A DNA stretch of 64,000 nucleotides, from NCBI GenBank assembly GCA_022447585.1, contig JAKVAR010000001.1:62001-126000 (forward strand), in the 5' to 3' direction. Positions 54,840 to 64,000 of this stretch are shown here, one piece after another. The notes under the pieces were generated by a model. It ran no database searches and was not told where the DNA came from. It saw nothing but the letters and a program-made list of their open reading frames with translations. A program made the position numbers and the translations under genes. Source of the stretch: Crocinitomicaceae bacterium (GTDB taxonomy: Bacteria > Bacteroidota > Bacteroidia > Flavobacteriales_D > Crocinitomicaceae). How positions within the stretch are numbered: the stretch's first letter is position 1; each line of letters begins with the position of its first letter.

Positions 54840-56252
54840 CTATTTAACTATTAATTTTTTAGAATATTGACCTCCTAACTCACTAGAAACAATAACCATA
54901 TACATCCCTGATGACAAGCCCGTTGCGTCAATTGTAGTTACTTTTTTATTTATTGAAACTTCAACATCATTCACGATCAAACCATCCATAGAATAGACTT
55001 CGATTGATTCAACTTCATCCTTCTTAATTTTCACATTAAATATTCCGGTTGATGGGTTTGGATATAATTCAATTTTCCCATAGTCAATTTCATTCTCATT
55101 TATATTATTAAAGTTCGCTACAACATCAATACAAACCTCATAGCTACAGCAATCTCCTGATGTAGGATCTTGATAAAAAACAGTGCAACAAGCTATGTAG
55201 TTACCTCCAGTCGCATATGTATGTTCTGCCACTTGACCTGTTCCATATGAACCATCACCAAAATTCCAGTAATAAGCAATTGCTCCCGGAAAATCTTGCT
55301 GAATTTCTGTTGCCGTAAAAGTACTCACACCTGATGCAGCATCAACATCAACAGTTGCTCCCAAATTAGCTGCAATAATTTCACATGGTGAACAACTCTC
55401 AGATACAACAACGGTTTGACACATTACATCTGTACAACAATCAGCTCCAGAACCCGCCCAAGTCGTCAAACAAACATCATATGTTCCAGGAGCAGTATAG
55501 GTATGTACCGGATTCTCTTCAGTACTTGTAGATCCATCTCCAAAATCCCAAGAGTATCCCAGAATTTGATTAGCCGCATTAGCTCCAGCAACTGATGCAT
55601 TAAAAAAGTTGAACTCACAGCTTCCCTCAACATATTCAAATGCTGCTGTAACCTCACAAGGACATTCAATCAATTGTTCAATCGTTATGTTATCCAAAGA
55701 AACTGCTGCCTGATTAGGCGTTGGAGAACCCGCTAAAAATGGACGAAACCAAAGCTGAGAGAAATTTTGTCCCGTTGGCACAGTAAAAGTTTCTGTTATC
55801 GTCATTACACTTCCTGAAAAATTCCAGGATTGATTTGAAACAGAGAACTGAGACACAGGTGAAGGGTAAGCAGTAGAACTACTGGCCGTCAAACCATTTG
55901 TGATATCCACTAAAAATGTTGAGGATGGATTTGCATCTGTGGAGAGTGAAATATCATAGGTTAAACGATAAGTTTGATCAGCAACGAAATTATGTCCCAT
56001 AAAAACCCCTTCTCCAGAACCATTATAAGACCACATCCAAATAGCTAAGTTCCCACTAGCTGATGGAGTACCATGAGAAACAGTCCAATTATCCAGGTTA
56101 TTATTGATCCAAGTGTTGTTCGATGAAATCGTTCCGGTGTAAGACTGAAAATCACCGTTTACAGCTTCATTCGGTCCATAACATTCTGCTTGAGCCGAGG
56201 CATTTCCTAATGATGTAAATAACATCATAGCAATTAAAATTTTCTTTTTCAT
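54840..56252 (-). CDS. Secreted T9SS cargo protein with two PKD domains
   Basis: 470 residues. Signal peptide about 1-20 (ends GNASAQ). Residues about 25-195 are a jelly-roll-like part (CYGPNEAVNGDFQSYTGTIS, WTVSHGTPSASGNLAIW). Two PKD-type domains follow: LGYSWDFGDGSTSTEENPVH with TYTAPGTYDVCLTTWAG, and AYYWNFGDGSYGTGQVAEHT with YATGGNYIACCTVF. The end is a type A sorting domain (IELYPNPSTGIFNVKIK, LSSGMYMVIVSS, KKLIVK). PKD domains commonly separate or present binding parts in surface proteins. An intrinsic terminator follows the stop. Confidence 0.9.
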   Translation of the reverse strand: MKKKILIAMMLFTSLGNASAQAECYGPNEAVNGDFQSYTGTISSNNTWINNNLDNWTVSHGTPSASGNLAIWMWSYNGSGEGVFMGHNFVADQTYRLTYDISLSTDANPSSTFLVDITNGLTASSSTAYPSPVSQFSVSNQSWNFSGSVMTITETFTVPTGQNFSQLWFRPFLAGSPTPNQAAVSLDNITIEQLIECPCEVTAAFEYVEGSCEFNFFNASVAGANAANQILGYSWDFGDGSTSTEENPVHTYTAPGTYDVCLTTWAGSGADCCTDVMCQTVVVSESCSPCEIIAANLGATVDVDAASGVSTFTATEIQQDFPGAIAYYWNFGDGSYGTGQVAEHTYATGGNYIACCTVFYQDPTSGDCCSYEVCIDVVANFNNINENEIDYGKIELYPNPSTGIFNVKIKKDEVESIEVYSMDGLIVNDVEVSINKKVTTIDATGLSSGMYMVIVSSELGGQYSKKLIVK

Positions 56253-56389
56253 AATGAATTTAATTAAGTTATATCGATTAGTGATAGCATCGAAATAAAA
56301 CCTAACCGCATAATTCTATTTTTTTAAAAAAAAAATTCTAACCCACTGTATTATATAGGTCTCAATCAATAAAAGGCAAAATAATTTAA

Positions 56390-58324
56390 TTAAATTTCAA
56401 AGGCTACCGCACCATCAGAAAGCATCATATCTCCCTCTATAGATAGATTAGGCATATCAACAATGGTCCATTCATCTCGAGGATTTAACATTCCTCTAAA
56501 GCGAACAAGTATAGTCTTTCCTTTAAAGTAAAAGAAGACACCATATTTATGTTTTTCAATTTTGATTACTTTTCCGCCTACACTTACGGTGGTCATACCT
56601 CGTTCTAACTTCTGATAAGAAACTAAAGCGGGCCTAACCTTGGAATATCCCCCGACAATATAACGTAAATGCTTAGGTCTTAATTTGTGTGAATAATAGA
56701 GGCAAACGGCCTGATTCCCTACTTTGATAATACTTGTAAACTGATTCGAATTAAAAATGACCAATTCATTCTTCGTTAAGTTTTGGTAACGATTAAACTG
56801 AATATAACCAAAAACTAAAAATACAACTAACCCAATTGTTAAAACAACTTGCTGATTCTTTCCGAACAAGAAATACAATAGAATCAATAGATACAAGATT
56901 ATCACTACAACTACTGATAAAGAAAACCCCGATGCAACTGCTCCAGGCATTCCCTCTACAAACTGAACAAAGCTCAATAGCAGCATAAAGCAAAAACCTA
57001 AACTGATCCCAATAACACTTGATAAATAGGGTACCCATCTAACAACAAACAACAGCATTGACCCAGATAGCACAATTCCAGCCAAAGCCATTATTCCAAT
57101 ATTCGTAAATGCAAAATAATTCGGAAATTGATGAAAAAAAAACAAGGTTAAAGGCAATGTTAATAATTGGGCGGAAATACCAACTACAGTGCCTTGCCAA
57201 ATCTTCAAAAGGAACTTATTCTTTACATAAATTAATTTAAGAATAGAATCGTAAAACATAAATATTCCAATCATAGCCAAGTACGAAAGTTGGAACCCGA
57301 TATCAAATAAAAAGTTAGGCTCGAAAAGCAGAAGAATAAAGGCCGTAAAAAACAAAATATTGATAGAACTGTACTGTTTACTATACAACCTACCTAAACT
57401 CAACAATGAGAACATAAAACTAGCCCTAACCACTGATGGAGAAAAATTTGTGATTCCGGCATACATCCAAATAGTAATTAATGACAAATAAATGACCCAA
57501 CGATTTGAAACAAACCATTTAAAACGCTTCAAAACAAATTGAATAATCATTAAAAGAATACCTACATGCAAACCAGAAACAGCCAATACATGCATAGCAC
57601 CTGCATTACTAAAACTTGCTTTCACATCTGCTGATAGCAACTCCTTATCCCCTAAAACCAAAGCTTTAGCCAAAGCTAAAGCATCTCCTTGCAAATGGTT
57701 TTCCAGGATACCTCCAAAATAATTTCTCAATTTGCTAGGTACACGTTTATACCATGGAATTTCTATTTCACCCAGTTTTCTTATTTGATTCTCAAAAGCA
57801 AAACAGGATCGATAAATCCCCTTATTCTTCCAAAATGACTCTACATTAAATTCACCCGGATTATTCTTGTTTTCAATATTAATTAACTCAGTCTTGACAT
57901 ATAATTGATCACCAACTTCAATTGTTGGGTCCAAAACATTCATTAAAATTCGTTCGTTATACATCGTTAGCTCTACACTATCAACTACACCAACAACTGA
58001 GCAAATTGATTTCCGCCAAAACTCACCTCTACCTTCAATCTCATCAACATTCATAATCAATCCAACTTTCTCAGAAGGAATTAGAAAAAGCTCTGGATTT
58101 TTATTATTAAGGGAAAAGGCTCCAACAAAGAAAAAAGCATTGAGTAAAATTGCACTATAAATACTTTTCAAGTCGAACTTCCTTCCAAGGACAAGCAGAA
58201 AGGTAGTGGATAAAATTAACGATACTAAAAGAACATGGTTCGGTATTGGAGAAAACTTCGCAGCTATGACTCCGGCAATAAATACAGCGGTTACATAAGA
58301 AAATGGATGCCTTGAAAAATTCAC
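56390..58324 (-). CDS. comEC: ComEC/Rec2 family competence membrane protein
   Basis: 644 residues. It begins with membrane helices (ATAVFIAGVIAAKFSPIPNH-like region and DUF4131-type part), then FSNAGAMHVLAVSGLHVGIL, the family's HxxAVSGLH motif, and about 9 further membrane helices to about residue 510. The rest is a small soluble part (VIFNSNQFTSIIKVGNQAVC) too short for the metallo-beta-lactamase domain of longer ComEC proteins; short forms of this size are common in Bacteroidota. Predicted to conduct single-stranded DNA across the inner membrane in natural transformation. It diverges from thrS at 58399. Confidence 0.9.
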   Translation of the reverse strand: MNFSRHPFSYVTAVFIAGVIAAKFSPIPNHVLLVSLILSTTFLLVLGRKFDLKSIYSAILLNAFFFVGAFSLNNKNPELFLIPSEKVGLIMNVDEIEGRGEFWRKSICSVVGVVDSVELTMYNERILMNVLDPTIEVGDQLYVKTELINIENKNNPGEFNVESFWKNKGIYRSCFAFENQIRKLGEIEIPWYKRVPSKLRNYFGGILENHLQGDALALAKALVLGDKELLSADVKASFSNAGAMHVLAVSGLHVGILLMIIQFVLKRFKWFVSNRWVIYLSLITIWMYAGITNFSPSVVRASFMFSLLSLGRLYSKQYSSINILFFTAFILLLFEPNFLFDIGFQLSYLAMIGIFMFYDSILKLIYVKNKFLLKIWQGTVVGISAQLLTLPLTLFFFHQFPNYFAFTNIGIMALAGIVLSGSMLLFVVRWVPYLSSVIGISLGFCFMLLLSFVQFVEGMPGAVASGFSLSVVVVIILYLLILLYFLFGKNQQVVLTIGLVVFLVFGYIQFNRYQNLTKNELVIFNSNQFTSIIKVGNQAVCLYYSHKLRPKHLRYIVGGYSKVRPALVSYQKLERGMTTVSVGGKVIKIEKHKYGVFFYFKGKTILVRFRGMLNPRDEWTIVDMPNLSIEGDMMLSDGAVAFEI

Positions 58325-58368
58325 AATTACTCTTTGATTTTTTAATCGAATAAATAGATACTATTCAC

Positions 58369-58376
58369 TATCTTCG
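58369..58376 (+). promoter_or_regulatory. -7-like element TATCTTCG before thrS
   Basis: TATCTTCG differs by one base from the Bacteroidota -7 consensus TAnnTTTG and lies 22 bases before the thrS start. A TTTG occurs at 58333-58336, but 32 bases away, further than the usual spacing. Confidence 0.35.
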
Positions 58377-58398
58377 CACTCTAAATTTATTAAATATA

Positions 58399-60342
58399 AT
58401 GATTAACATAACGCTACCAGATGGTTCGGTAAGACAAGTTGAAAGCGGTACTTCAGCAATGGATGTTGCAAAAAGTATCTCTGAAGGGCTTGCCAGAAAC
58501 GTTCTCGCTGCCAAAGTGAATAACGAAGTTATTGATGCAAATCGTCCTATTTCAGACGACTCGACGTTGCAATTATTAACCTGGAAAGACACCGAAGGAA
58601 AATCGACCATGTGGCACTCATCAGCTCACCTTATGGCTGAAGCGTTAGAGTCATTATTCCCTGGCGTTAAGCTTGCAATTGGCCCTCCAATAAAAAATGG
58701 CTTCTACTATGATGTAGACTTCATGGATCATACAATTACCGAAGCTGACTTGGAAAAGGTTGAGCAAAAAATGAAAGAATTGGCAAAACAAAAGAACACT
58801 TTTGTGCGTCAAGATATTTCGAAAGCTGAAGCCATTGAATATTTCACGAAAAAAGAAGACGAGTATAAGTTAGAGCTAATTGACGGTTTGGATGATGGTG
58901 AAATCACATTTTACAGTCAAGGAGGATTTACGGATTTATGTCGCGGTCCGCATATCCCTCACACAGGATTTATCAAGGCAATTAAATTAACTTCGATTGC
59001 TGGCGCCTATTGGAGAGGTGATGAAACTCGAAAACAACTTACACGTATTTATGGGATTACGTTCCCTAAAAACACTGAATTAAAAGAGTACTTAGAAAAA
59101 GTTGAGCTCGCGAAAGCAAGAGACCATAGAAAACTTGGAAAAGAATTAGACCTATTCACTTTCTCACAACGTGTTGGTCAAGGCTTACCATTATGGTTAC
59201 CAAAAGGAGCTGCATTGCGAGAACGTTTGGAGAACTTCTTAAAGAAGGCTCAAAAGAAAGGTGGATACGAACAAGTCATTACACCTCACATTGGAAGTAA
59301 AGAACTTTACGTTTGTTCTGGTCACTATGCTAAATACGGAGAAGATTCATTCCAACCAATAAACACTCCGGATGACAATGAAGAGTTTTTATTAAAACCT
59401 ATGAATTGTCCTCACCATTGTGAAATTTTTAAGGCAAGACCTAAATCATATAAAGATTTACCAATACGTTATGCTGAATTCGGAACTGTATATCGTTACG
59501 AACAATCCGGCGAGCTACATGGACTTACACGTGTTAGAGGTTTTACTCAAGATGATGCACATATTTTCTGCACACAAGATCAAGTTGAGGAGGAATTCAA
59601 AAAAGTAATTGATCTTGTATTATACATTTTCAAAACTTTAAAATTCGAAAACTTTAAGGCTCAGATTTCATTAAGAGACCCTGATGACCCTAAGAAGTAT
59701 ATTGGTTCTAATGAAAACTGGGACAAAGCTGAGCAAGCAATTATAAATGCTACAGCTCAAAAAGATTTAAGTACAGTAATTGAATATGGTGAAGCAGCAT
59801 TCTACGGCCCAAAGCTCGACTTTATGGTTGAAGATGCGCTTGGACGCGAATGGCAATTAGGAACAATACAAGTAGATTACAATTTACCGGAGCGTTTCGA
59901 ACTTGAATACACAGGTTCGGATAACCAAAAGCACAGACCAGTAATGATTCATCGTGCACCATTCGGTTCAATGGAAAGATTCGTTGCTGTACTTCTAGAA
60001 CATTGTGCTGGAGACTTCCCATTATGGTTAACAACAGATCAAATTGCGATTTTACCGATCAGTGAGAAATACAACGAATACTGTGAAAACCTTTTACAAT
60101 TACTAAATAATTACGATATTCGCGGATTCGTTGACGATCGTAACGAGAAAATTGGTAAAAAGATCCGTGAATCGGAGCTTGGAAAAATACCTTTTATGTT
60201 AATCGTTGGAGAACAAGAAGCTGAGAACAATCAGGTGGCTGTTCGACAAAGAGGACATGGAGATTTAGGCGCTATGAGCGTTGAAGCCTTTGCCAAAATA
60301 GTAAACGATGCAATTGAAAACGAATTAGCTTTAAACGATTAA
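58399..60342 (+). CDS. thrS: Threonyl-tRNA synthetase
   Basis: 647 residues, full length. The TGS domain opens the protein ([20 protein letters not shown]). The editing SAD domain has [13 protein letters not shown] (HxxxH) and [14 protein letters not shown]. The catalytic core has [15 protein letters not shown] (zinc-binding Cys and His), [19 protein letters not shown] and [18 protein letters not shown] (motif 3). The C-terminal anticodon-binding domain begins near [20 protein letters not shown]. It charges tRNA-Thr. It is first in the thrS-infC-rpmI-rplT order, with infC 8 bases later. Confidence 0.98.
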   Translation: MINITLPDGSVRQVESGTSAMDVAKSISEGLARNVLAAKVNNEVIDANRPISDDSTLQLLTWKDTEGKSTMWHSSAHLMAEALESLFPGVKLAIGPPIKNGFYYDVDFMDHTITEADLEKVEQKMKELAKQKNTFVRQDISKAEAIEYFTKKEDEYKLELIDGLDDGEITFYSQGGFTDLCRGPHIPHTGFIKAIKLTSIAGAYWRGDETRKQLTRIYGITFPKNTELKEYLEKVELAKARDHRKLGKELDLFTFSQRVGQGLPLWLPKGAALRERLENFLKKAQKKGGYEQVITPHIGSKELYVCSGHYAKYGEDSFQPINTPDDNEEFLLKPMNCPHHCEIFKARPKSYKDLPIRYAEFGTVYRYEQSGELHGLTRVRGFTQDDAHIFCTQDQVEEEFKKVIDLVLYIFKTLKFENFKAQISLRDPDDPKKYIGSNENWDKAEQAIINATAQKDLSTVIEYGEAAFYGPKLDFMVEDALGREWQLGTIQVDYNLPERFELEYTGSDNQKHRPVMIHRAPFGSMERFVAVLLEHCAGDFPLWLTTDQIAILPISEKYNEYCENLLQLLNNYDIRGFVDDRNEKIGKKIRESELGKIPFMLIVGEQEAENNQVAVRQRGHGDLGAMSVEAFAKIVNDAIENELALND

Positions 60343-60350
60343 ATTAATTA

Positions 60351-60905
60351 ATGAGAAGACCTAACAACAGAAGGAAGTTTGTAAAGAGAGAAGAAACTGA
60401 CCAGCACAAAATCAACGAGAAGATTTATGCTAGAACAATTCGTTTGGTGCGAGAAGGCGCTGAACCAATTGTCATTGCTACATCAGAAGCTCTTAAACTT
60501 GCGGAAGCAGAAGACCTTGATTTAGTTGAGATCTCACCTAAAGCTGATCCACCGGTATGTAAAATTTTAGATTACAGAAAATTCTTATACAACCAAAAGA
60601 AAAAGCAAAAGGAACTTAAAGCTAAGCAGAGTAAAGTTGTTTTAAAAGAAATTAGATTTGGTCCAAATACGGATGATCATGATTTTGAATTCAAACTTGC
60701 TCATGCTAAAAAATTCCTTGAAGAGGGAAATAAAGTCAAGGCATACGTATTCTTCAGAGGACGTACAATTGTGTTTAAAGATAGAGGTGAGATTTTGCTT
60801 CTGAAACTTGCACAAGAGCTTGCCGATTACGGAGTAATTGAGCAGATGCCGAAACTTGAAGGTAAGAGAATGATTATGATGATCAACTCTAAGAAAAAAC
60901 AGTAA
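60351..60905 (+). CDS. infC: Translation initiation factor IF-3
   Basis: 184 residues. The N-terminal domain is [19 protein letters not shown] with [20 protein letters not shown] and [20 protein letters not shown]; the C-terminal domain has [40 protein letters not shown] and [19 protein letters not shown]. The start is an ATG, not the rare AUU codon that E. coli uses to autoregulate infC. It binds the 30S subunit and keeps it free for initiation. It lies in the usual order before rpmI and rplT. Confidence 0.98.
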   Translation: MRRPNNRRKFVKREETDQHKINEKIYARTIRLVREGAEPIVIATSEALKLAEAEDLDLVEISPKADPPVCKILDYRKFLYNQKKKQKELKAKQSKVVLKEIRFGPNTDDHDFEFKLAHAKKFLEEGNKVKAYVFFRGRTIVFKDRGEILLLKLAQELADYGVIEQMPKLEGKRMIMMINSKKKQ

Positions 60906-60970
60906 ATACGAATAAGCGAACTTCGTTTATTACAAGAAGCTATATAGAGGTAACTTAAAATTGAATAGAG

Positions 60971-61168
60971 ATGCCAAAAATGAAAACTAAATCTAGTGCT
61001 AAGAAGAGATTCAAAATCACTGGAACTGGTAAAATCAAAAGAAAACACGCTTTTAAAAGTCACATCTTAACAAAGAAGACTAAAAAGCAAAAACGTAACT
61101 TGACTCACGCGGGATTAGTACATAAGTCTGACGAAGCGAGTATCAAGCAACAATTATGTATGAAATAG
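60971..61168 (+). CDS. rpmI: Ribosomal protein L35 (bL35)
   Basis: 65 residues beginning [20 protein letters not shown], the family signature, and highly basic throughout ([20 protein letters not shown]). A component of the 50S subunit. Between infC and rplT in the standard order, 65 bases after infC. Confidence 0.97.
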   Translation: MPKMKTKSSAKKRFKITGTGKIKRKHAFKSHILTKKTKKQKRNLTHAGLVHKSDEASIKQQLCMK

Positions 61169-61261
61169 TTTCATACAGGTTTATTTAAAAATGTTAACCC
61201 GATAATGAGTAACTAAGACATCTGAAATATTGATGCACTCCCTATCAAAAAACTTAAAATT

Positions 61262-61609
61262 ATGCCAAGATCGGTAAATCATGTTGCTTCAAAAGCGCGT
61301 CGTAAGAACGTAATGAAGCACGCCAAAGGTTACTTTGGAAGAAGAAAAAATGTTTGGACTGTAGCTAAAAATGCAGTTGAAAAAGGTATGCTTTATGCAT
61401 ACACCGGACGTAAACAAAAGAAAAGAAACTTCCGTTCATTGTGGATCACGCGTATTAACGCAGGTGCACGCCAGCACGGGATGAGCTATTCTCAATTCAT
61501 GGGACTAGTTAACAAGAGTGAAATGGAGCTTAACCGTAAAGTTCTTGCGGATTTAGCAATGAATCACCCAGACGCTTTTAAAGCGGTTGTTGACGCTGTC
61601 AAAAAGTAA
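61262..61609 (+). CDS. rplT: Ribosomal protein L20 (bL20)
   Basis: 115 residues: [20 protein letters not shown] at the start, then [20 protein letters not shown] and [20 protein letters not shown] and a C-terminal [20 protein letters not shown]. Needed early in 50S assembly; in other bacteria L20 represses its own operon by binding the mRNA. The 93-base gap before it could hold such a leader, but I see no clear pseudoknot. It ends the operon; a strong terminator follows. Confidence 0.98.
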   Translation: MPRSVNHVASKARRKNVMKHAKGYFGRRKNVWTVAKNAVEKGMLYAYTGRKQKKRNFRSLWITRINAGARQHGMSYSQFMGLVNKSEMELNRKVLADLAMNHPDAFKAVVDAVKK

Positions 61610-61630
61610 TTACTAATTCTTCTATATAGC

Positions 61631-61663
61631 AAAAGCGCTCATCCTCGATGAGCGCTTTTTTTA
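61631..61663 (+). terminator. Intrinsic terminator of the thrS-infC-rpmI-rplT operon
   Basis: AAAGCGCTCATC, loop CTC, GATGAGCGCTTT followed by more T: a perfect 12-pair stem with a T run, starting 22 bases after the rplT stop. Confidence 0.95.
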
Positions 61664-61781
61664 TTTAAGACATTCATAGAGAGGCATTAATTGTTACTTA
61701 AGATTCATAGAATGAACATATTTAAGTTTTAATTTCGAAGCTCAGGTTTTTATATTGGTCTAAATCTTAAAACATAAAACT

Positions 61782-62612
61782 ATGAAAAGAACAATTACTT
61801 TTATTACATCATTTGTGATGTTAGTGCAATTATCATTTGCTCAGGTTGGAAGTGTTGCCGATGATTTTACAGTGACCGATCTTGATGGTAATACCCATAC
61901 ACTTAGTGCTATTCTTGCCTCAGGTAAAGTTGTGGTATTAGACTGCTCTGCTACTTGGTGTGGACCTTGCTGGGCGTTCCATGAGGGCCATTTTTTGAAA
62001 GACATTCATGATACTTATGGTCCAAATGGAACGGATCAAGTGCGTGTTCTTTTTTACGAAGCTGATGAATCAACTGGTTTAAATGCTTTGCAAGGAACTG
62101 GTGGAAGCACTCAAGGTGACTGGTTAACAGACGTTGAATACCCAGTAATCAACGAAGCACCTGTAACTCTAAGTGGAGCTAAATATTGGCCTTTAGGATA
62201 CCCAACAATTAACGTTATTAACCCGATTAATGGAGTCATTGAAGCAGATTTATATGATTCTTGGAACCCAAGTAATGCCCCTGCTTCTTTAAGCGCAATG
62301 GTTGATGTGATAGATGACTTCTTTCAAAGTGGAGCTGTAGCTTCAACTGATGAACTAAGTTTAGCTAACGCTACAATTTTCCCTAACCCATCAAATGGAT
62401 CTGTTACTGTTTCTATGAGTTCTGTTGATGCAAATAATGCGACTATCGAAGTGAGCAATTTATTAGGACAAGTTGTTTACACTTCTAATGCTGCGTTAGT
62501 CTCAGGTGAAAACGCTATCCAATTAGACCTTTCTTCTTTAGAAGCTGGTCAGTATATTGTGCGTATTTCTAACGAAACAGCTTCTACAACTGCTTCTGTT
62601 CAGATTAAATAA
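61782..62612 (+). CDS. Secreted thioredoxin-fold protein with T9SS domain
   Basis: 276 residues. Signal peptide about 1-20 (ends LSFAQ). Residues about 22-185 have a TlpA/Omp28-like thioredoxin fold: VADDFTVTDLDGNTHTLSAI, the redox motif DCSATWCGPCWAFHEGHFLK (WCGPC), and GYPTINVINP as the cis-Pro loop. The C-terminus is a type A sorting domain: ATIFPNPSNGSVTVSM, EVSNLLGQVVYTS, LEAGQYIVRI, ending SVQIK. A redox-active or scaffold protein exported to the surface, a common type in this phylum. A terminator follows its stop. Confidence 0.92.
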   Translation: MKRTITFITSFVMLVQLSFAQVGSVADDFTVTDLDGNTHTLSAILASGKVVVLDCSATWCGPCWAFHEGHFLKDIHDTYGPNGTDQVRVLFYEADESTGLNALQGTGGSTQGDWLTDVEYPVINEAPVTLSGAKYWPLGYPTINVINPINGVIEADLYDSWNPSNAPASLSAMVDVIDDFFQSGAVASTDELSLANATIFPNPSNGSVTVSMSSVDANNATIEVSNLLGQVVYTSNAALVSGENAIQLDLSSLEAGQYIVRISNETASTTASVQIK

Positions 62613-62630
62613 AATTTACCCAATTAATGA

Positions 62631-62664
62631 AAAAGGCTTCAACGAATTGTTGAGGCCTTTTCTG
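62631..62664 (+). terminator. Intrinsic terminator after the thioredoxin-fold gene
   Basis: AAAAGGCTTCAAC, loop GAATT, GTTGAGGCCTTTT, a 13-pair stem with one G-T pair and T at the end, 19 bases after the stop. Confidence 0.85.
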
Positions 62665-62710
62665 TTTAAGAGGATAAAAAACTATTTTTCATTGTATAAC
62701 TTGAACTCTC

Positions 62711-64000
62711 CTATTCAACAATTAATTTCTGAGTTGTCGTAACACCAGCATAGACAACATTAACAAAATATGCTCCTGCTGGAGTATTTAAGCTCACTAC
62801 CGTTTTCCCAACAGCATCAATTTCATTATAGATTTCTCTTCCCGCTAAATCGATGATTGAGATATCATACGCTCCACTTACTTTCGTATCAATCGAAAAC
62901 GATCCAATTGATGGGTTTGGATATAAACTAAATTCCAGTCCAATTATGTCTTCAATAGACATAACAGAAGGATCACAAACACCGCCTAAATTTGAATCAT
63001 AAAAACCCTGAACCAGATCAGCTGTATTCAGCAATCCATTGACATTATCCAAATTATTAACCCCTGAACGATCATACAGAACAGCATAAGTCATCGAAAT
63101 ATGATCTTGAGGAGTTAGCACATGTTGCAATGAAGACATAATACTTTTTCGATCACCAGATATATTTGAAAAACTATACTCCGACCATTCTCCACTATTA
63201 TTTGGATTTCCTGGGTACTGAAACTTAGTAGGTTGATTATTTTCATTTAATACTGGTGATTGATCAGACCATAAACCGTTCATTGCATTATATGATTCGA
63301 TTGCATTCGAAGGCGCTCCTTGTGGAAACATAGCTCCATTTGAAAAACTAAGCATACTAGTCATATCATGACTCAGACAAACAACGCCTGCAGCAGGAGG
63401 ATTAACACCGTATCCTTGGCTACCAGCTGCTGATTCATCCATATTATCTGAATTATATATATACATTAGATTTCTTGTTGTATCACAACCTATATAATCA
63501 TCCGTCGCATTACCTAAATCACCGTCCATTACAAATGACGATTTAAAATCATATAAGGTCTGCGTGCCTCGATTATAGATGTTGACATCAATAAAGGTTG
63601 TATTGTCTAAATAATCATTTGTTTCAAACTGATAGAACATATAATGTACCTCTAGGCCAATTGGCGCTCCTCCCGAGCCGTGTAAGTCCTGTTTGTCGTT
63701 CATTATAGTATATATGGCTTTATCACCTTTAATACATGGATAATCTCCATCCAGTGGATTATAGACATTATCAAAATTAACATCAACAAATGGAGCAAGA
63801 AAATAACTTAGTCCTAAAGAAATATCCCCATTAGCTGGCCAATTTAAGATGGAAGAAGGAACAACATAACCTGGTTGATTGTAATTAGCAATATGATTAT
63901 CAACCTCTGCTTTAGTCACAGCCCATAAAGTTTGTCCGAGAGGATTTGGTAAAACAGGAAGCGCTGTACCCAAAGAGAGCGCCCCAGGCCACATATCCGA
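62711..64000 (-). CDS. Large secreted T9SS cargo protein (5' partial)
   Basis: The frame is open to the window end; the start lies beyond base 64000, so the ATG at 63994 is not the true start. About 429 residues are visible. The body contains LNWPANGDISLGLSYFLAPF, VDVNFDNVYNPLDGDYPCIK with GDKAIYTIMNDKQDLHG, and MDGDLGNATDDYIGCDT, a module I know from many large flavobacterial cargo proteins with Asp-rich, probably calcium-binding loops. The end is a type A sorting domain: FSLYPNPSIGSFSIDT, IIDLAGREIYNEI, AGAYFVNVVYAG, ending KLIVE. Function unknown. Confidence 0.85.
   Translation of the reverse strand, partial: SDMWPGALSLGTALPVLPNPLGQTLWAVTKAEVDNHIANYNQPGYVVPSSILNWPANGDISLGLSYFLAPFVDVNFDNVYNPLDGDYPCIKGDKAIYTIMNDKQDLHGSGGAPIGLEVHYMFYQFETNDYLDNTTFIDVNIYNRGTQTLYDFKSSFVMDGDLGNATDDYIGCDTTRNLMYIYNSDNMDESAAGSQGYGVNPPAAGVVCLSHDMTSMLSFSNGAMFPQGAPSNAIESYNAMNGLWSDQSPVLNENNQPTKFQYPGNPNNSGEWSEYSFSNISGDRKSIMSSLQHVLTPQDHISMTYAVLYDRSGVNNLDNVNGLLNTADLVQGFYDSNLGGVCDPSVMSIEDIIGLEFSLYPNPSIGSFSIDTKVSGAYDISIIDLAGREIYNEIDAVGKTVVSLNTPAGAYFVNVVYAGVTTTQKLIVE

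Noticed and set aside
61169-61261. L20-binding leader between rpmI and rplT
   Set aside because: The gap is suggestive by analogy with other bacteria, but no hairpin or pseudoknot could be drawn with confidence.
1-64000. tRNA, rRNA, insertion-sequence and prophage genes
   Set aside because: Looked for conserved tRNA ends, rRNA-like stretches, transposase DDE or integrase motifs and terminal inverted repeats; none was seen by eye.

Overview
The window looks like the chromosome of an AT-rich marine or aquatic member of the Bacteroidota, most likely order Flavobacteriales and close to the Crocinitomicaceae/Cryomorphaceae type. The evidence is the many secreted proteins ending in type IX secretion (T9SS) sorting domains (positions 2590, 3701, 7472, 24574, 27962, 54840, 61782 and 62711 are type A-like; 29399 is gliding-motility/CHU_C type B-like), a DUF5916 protein, a PorT-like barrel, TAnnTTTG-like -7 promoter elements, no Shine-Dalgarno pattern, and the conserved block comEC / thrS-infC-rpmI-rplT. 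No rRNA, tRNA, CRISPR array, insertion sequence or prophage was recognised.

Layout. 1-2352: 3' part of a tricorn-like protease. 2590-8239: three T9SS cargo proteins and a helical cytoplasmic protein. 8562-10670: a two-gene unit of unknown role whose first protein joins a beta-rich N-terminus, an FtsK-gamma-like winged helix, a helical/TPR-like region, a coiled coil and a zinc ribbon. 10739-14045: an oxoamine synthase-GNAT fusion and a methyltransferase. 14281-19429: an ABC-2 exporter operon (ATPase, two DUF3526-like permeases) followed closely by a Tat-exported PhoX-like phosphatase. 20005-24152: small envelope proteins, one with a 17-residue charged tandem repeat, plus gene fragments. 24574-33617: three large surface proteins and a TPR/TM/HTH regulator; two of the surface proteins are paralogues that share the N-terminal domain and also the upstream region, including phased TACTACA direct repeats.

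33927-34386 is a decayed secreted alpha/beta hydrolase, followed by an APC permease. 36034-44984 is the most unusual block: an apparent operon whose outer-membrane factor is a fusion of a periplasmic substrate-binding domain with a TolC-type channel protein, followed by an adaptor lipoprotein, an RND pump, a six-helix TIGYGD ion channel, a TlpA-like lipoprotein and a frameshifted DsbA/FrnE-like protein. 45132-54674 holds lipoproteins, a lipase, a DUF481 barrel, a secreted nuclease, small cytosolic proteins and a DUF5916 outer-membrane protein. 54840-64000 holds T9SS cargo, comEC, the translation operon thrS-infC-rpmI-rplT, a secreted thioredoxin-fold protein and a cargo protein cut by the window end.

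The best candidates for something undescribed are the substrate-binding/TolC fusion efflux operon with its embedded ion channel, and the FtsK-gamma/TPR/zinc-ribbon gene pair. All family names come from reading motifs by eye; no database search was run.
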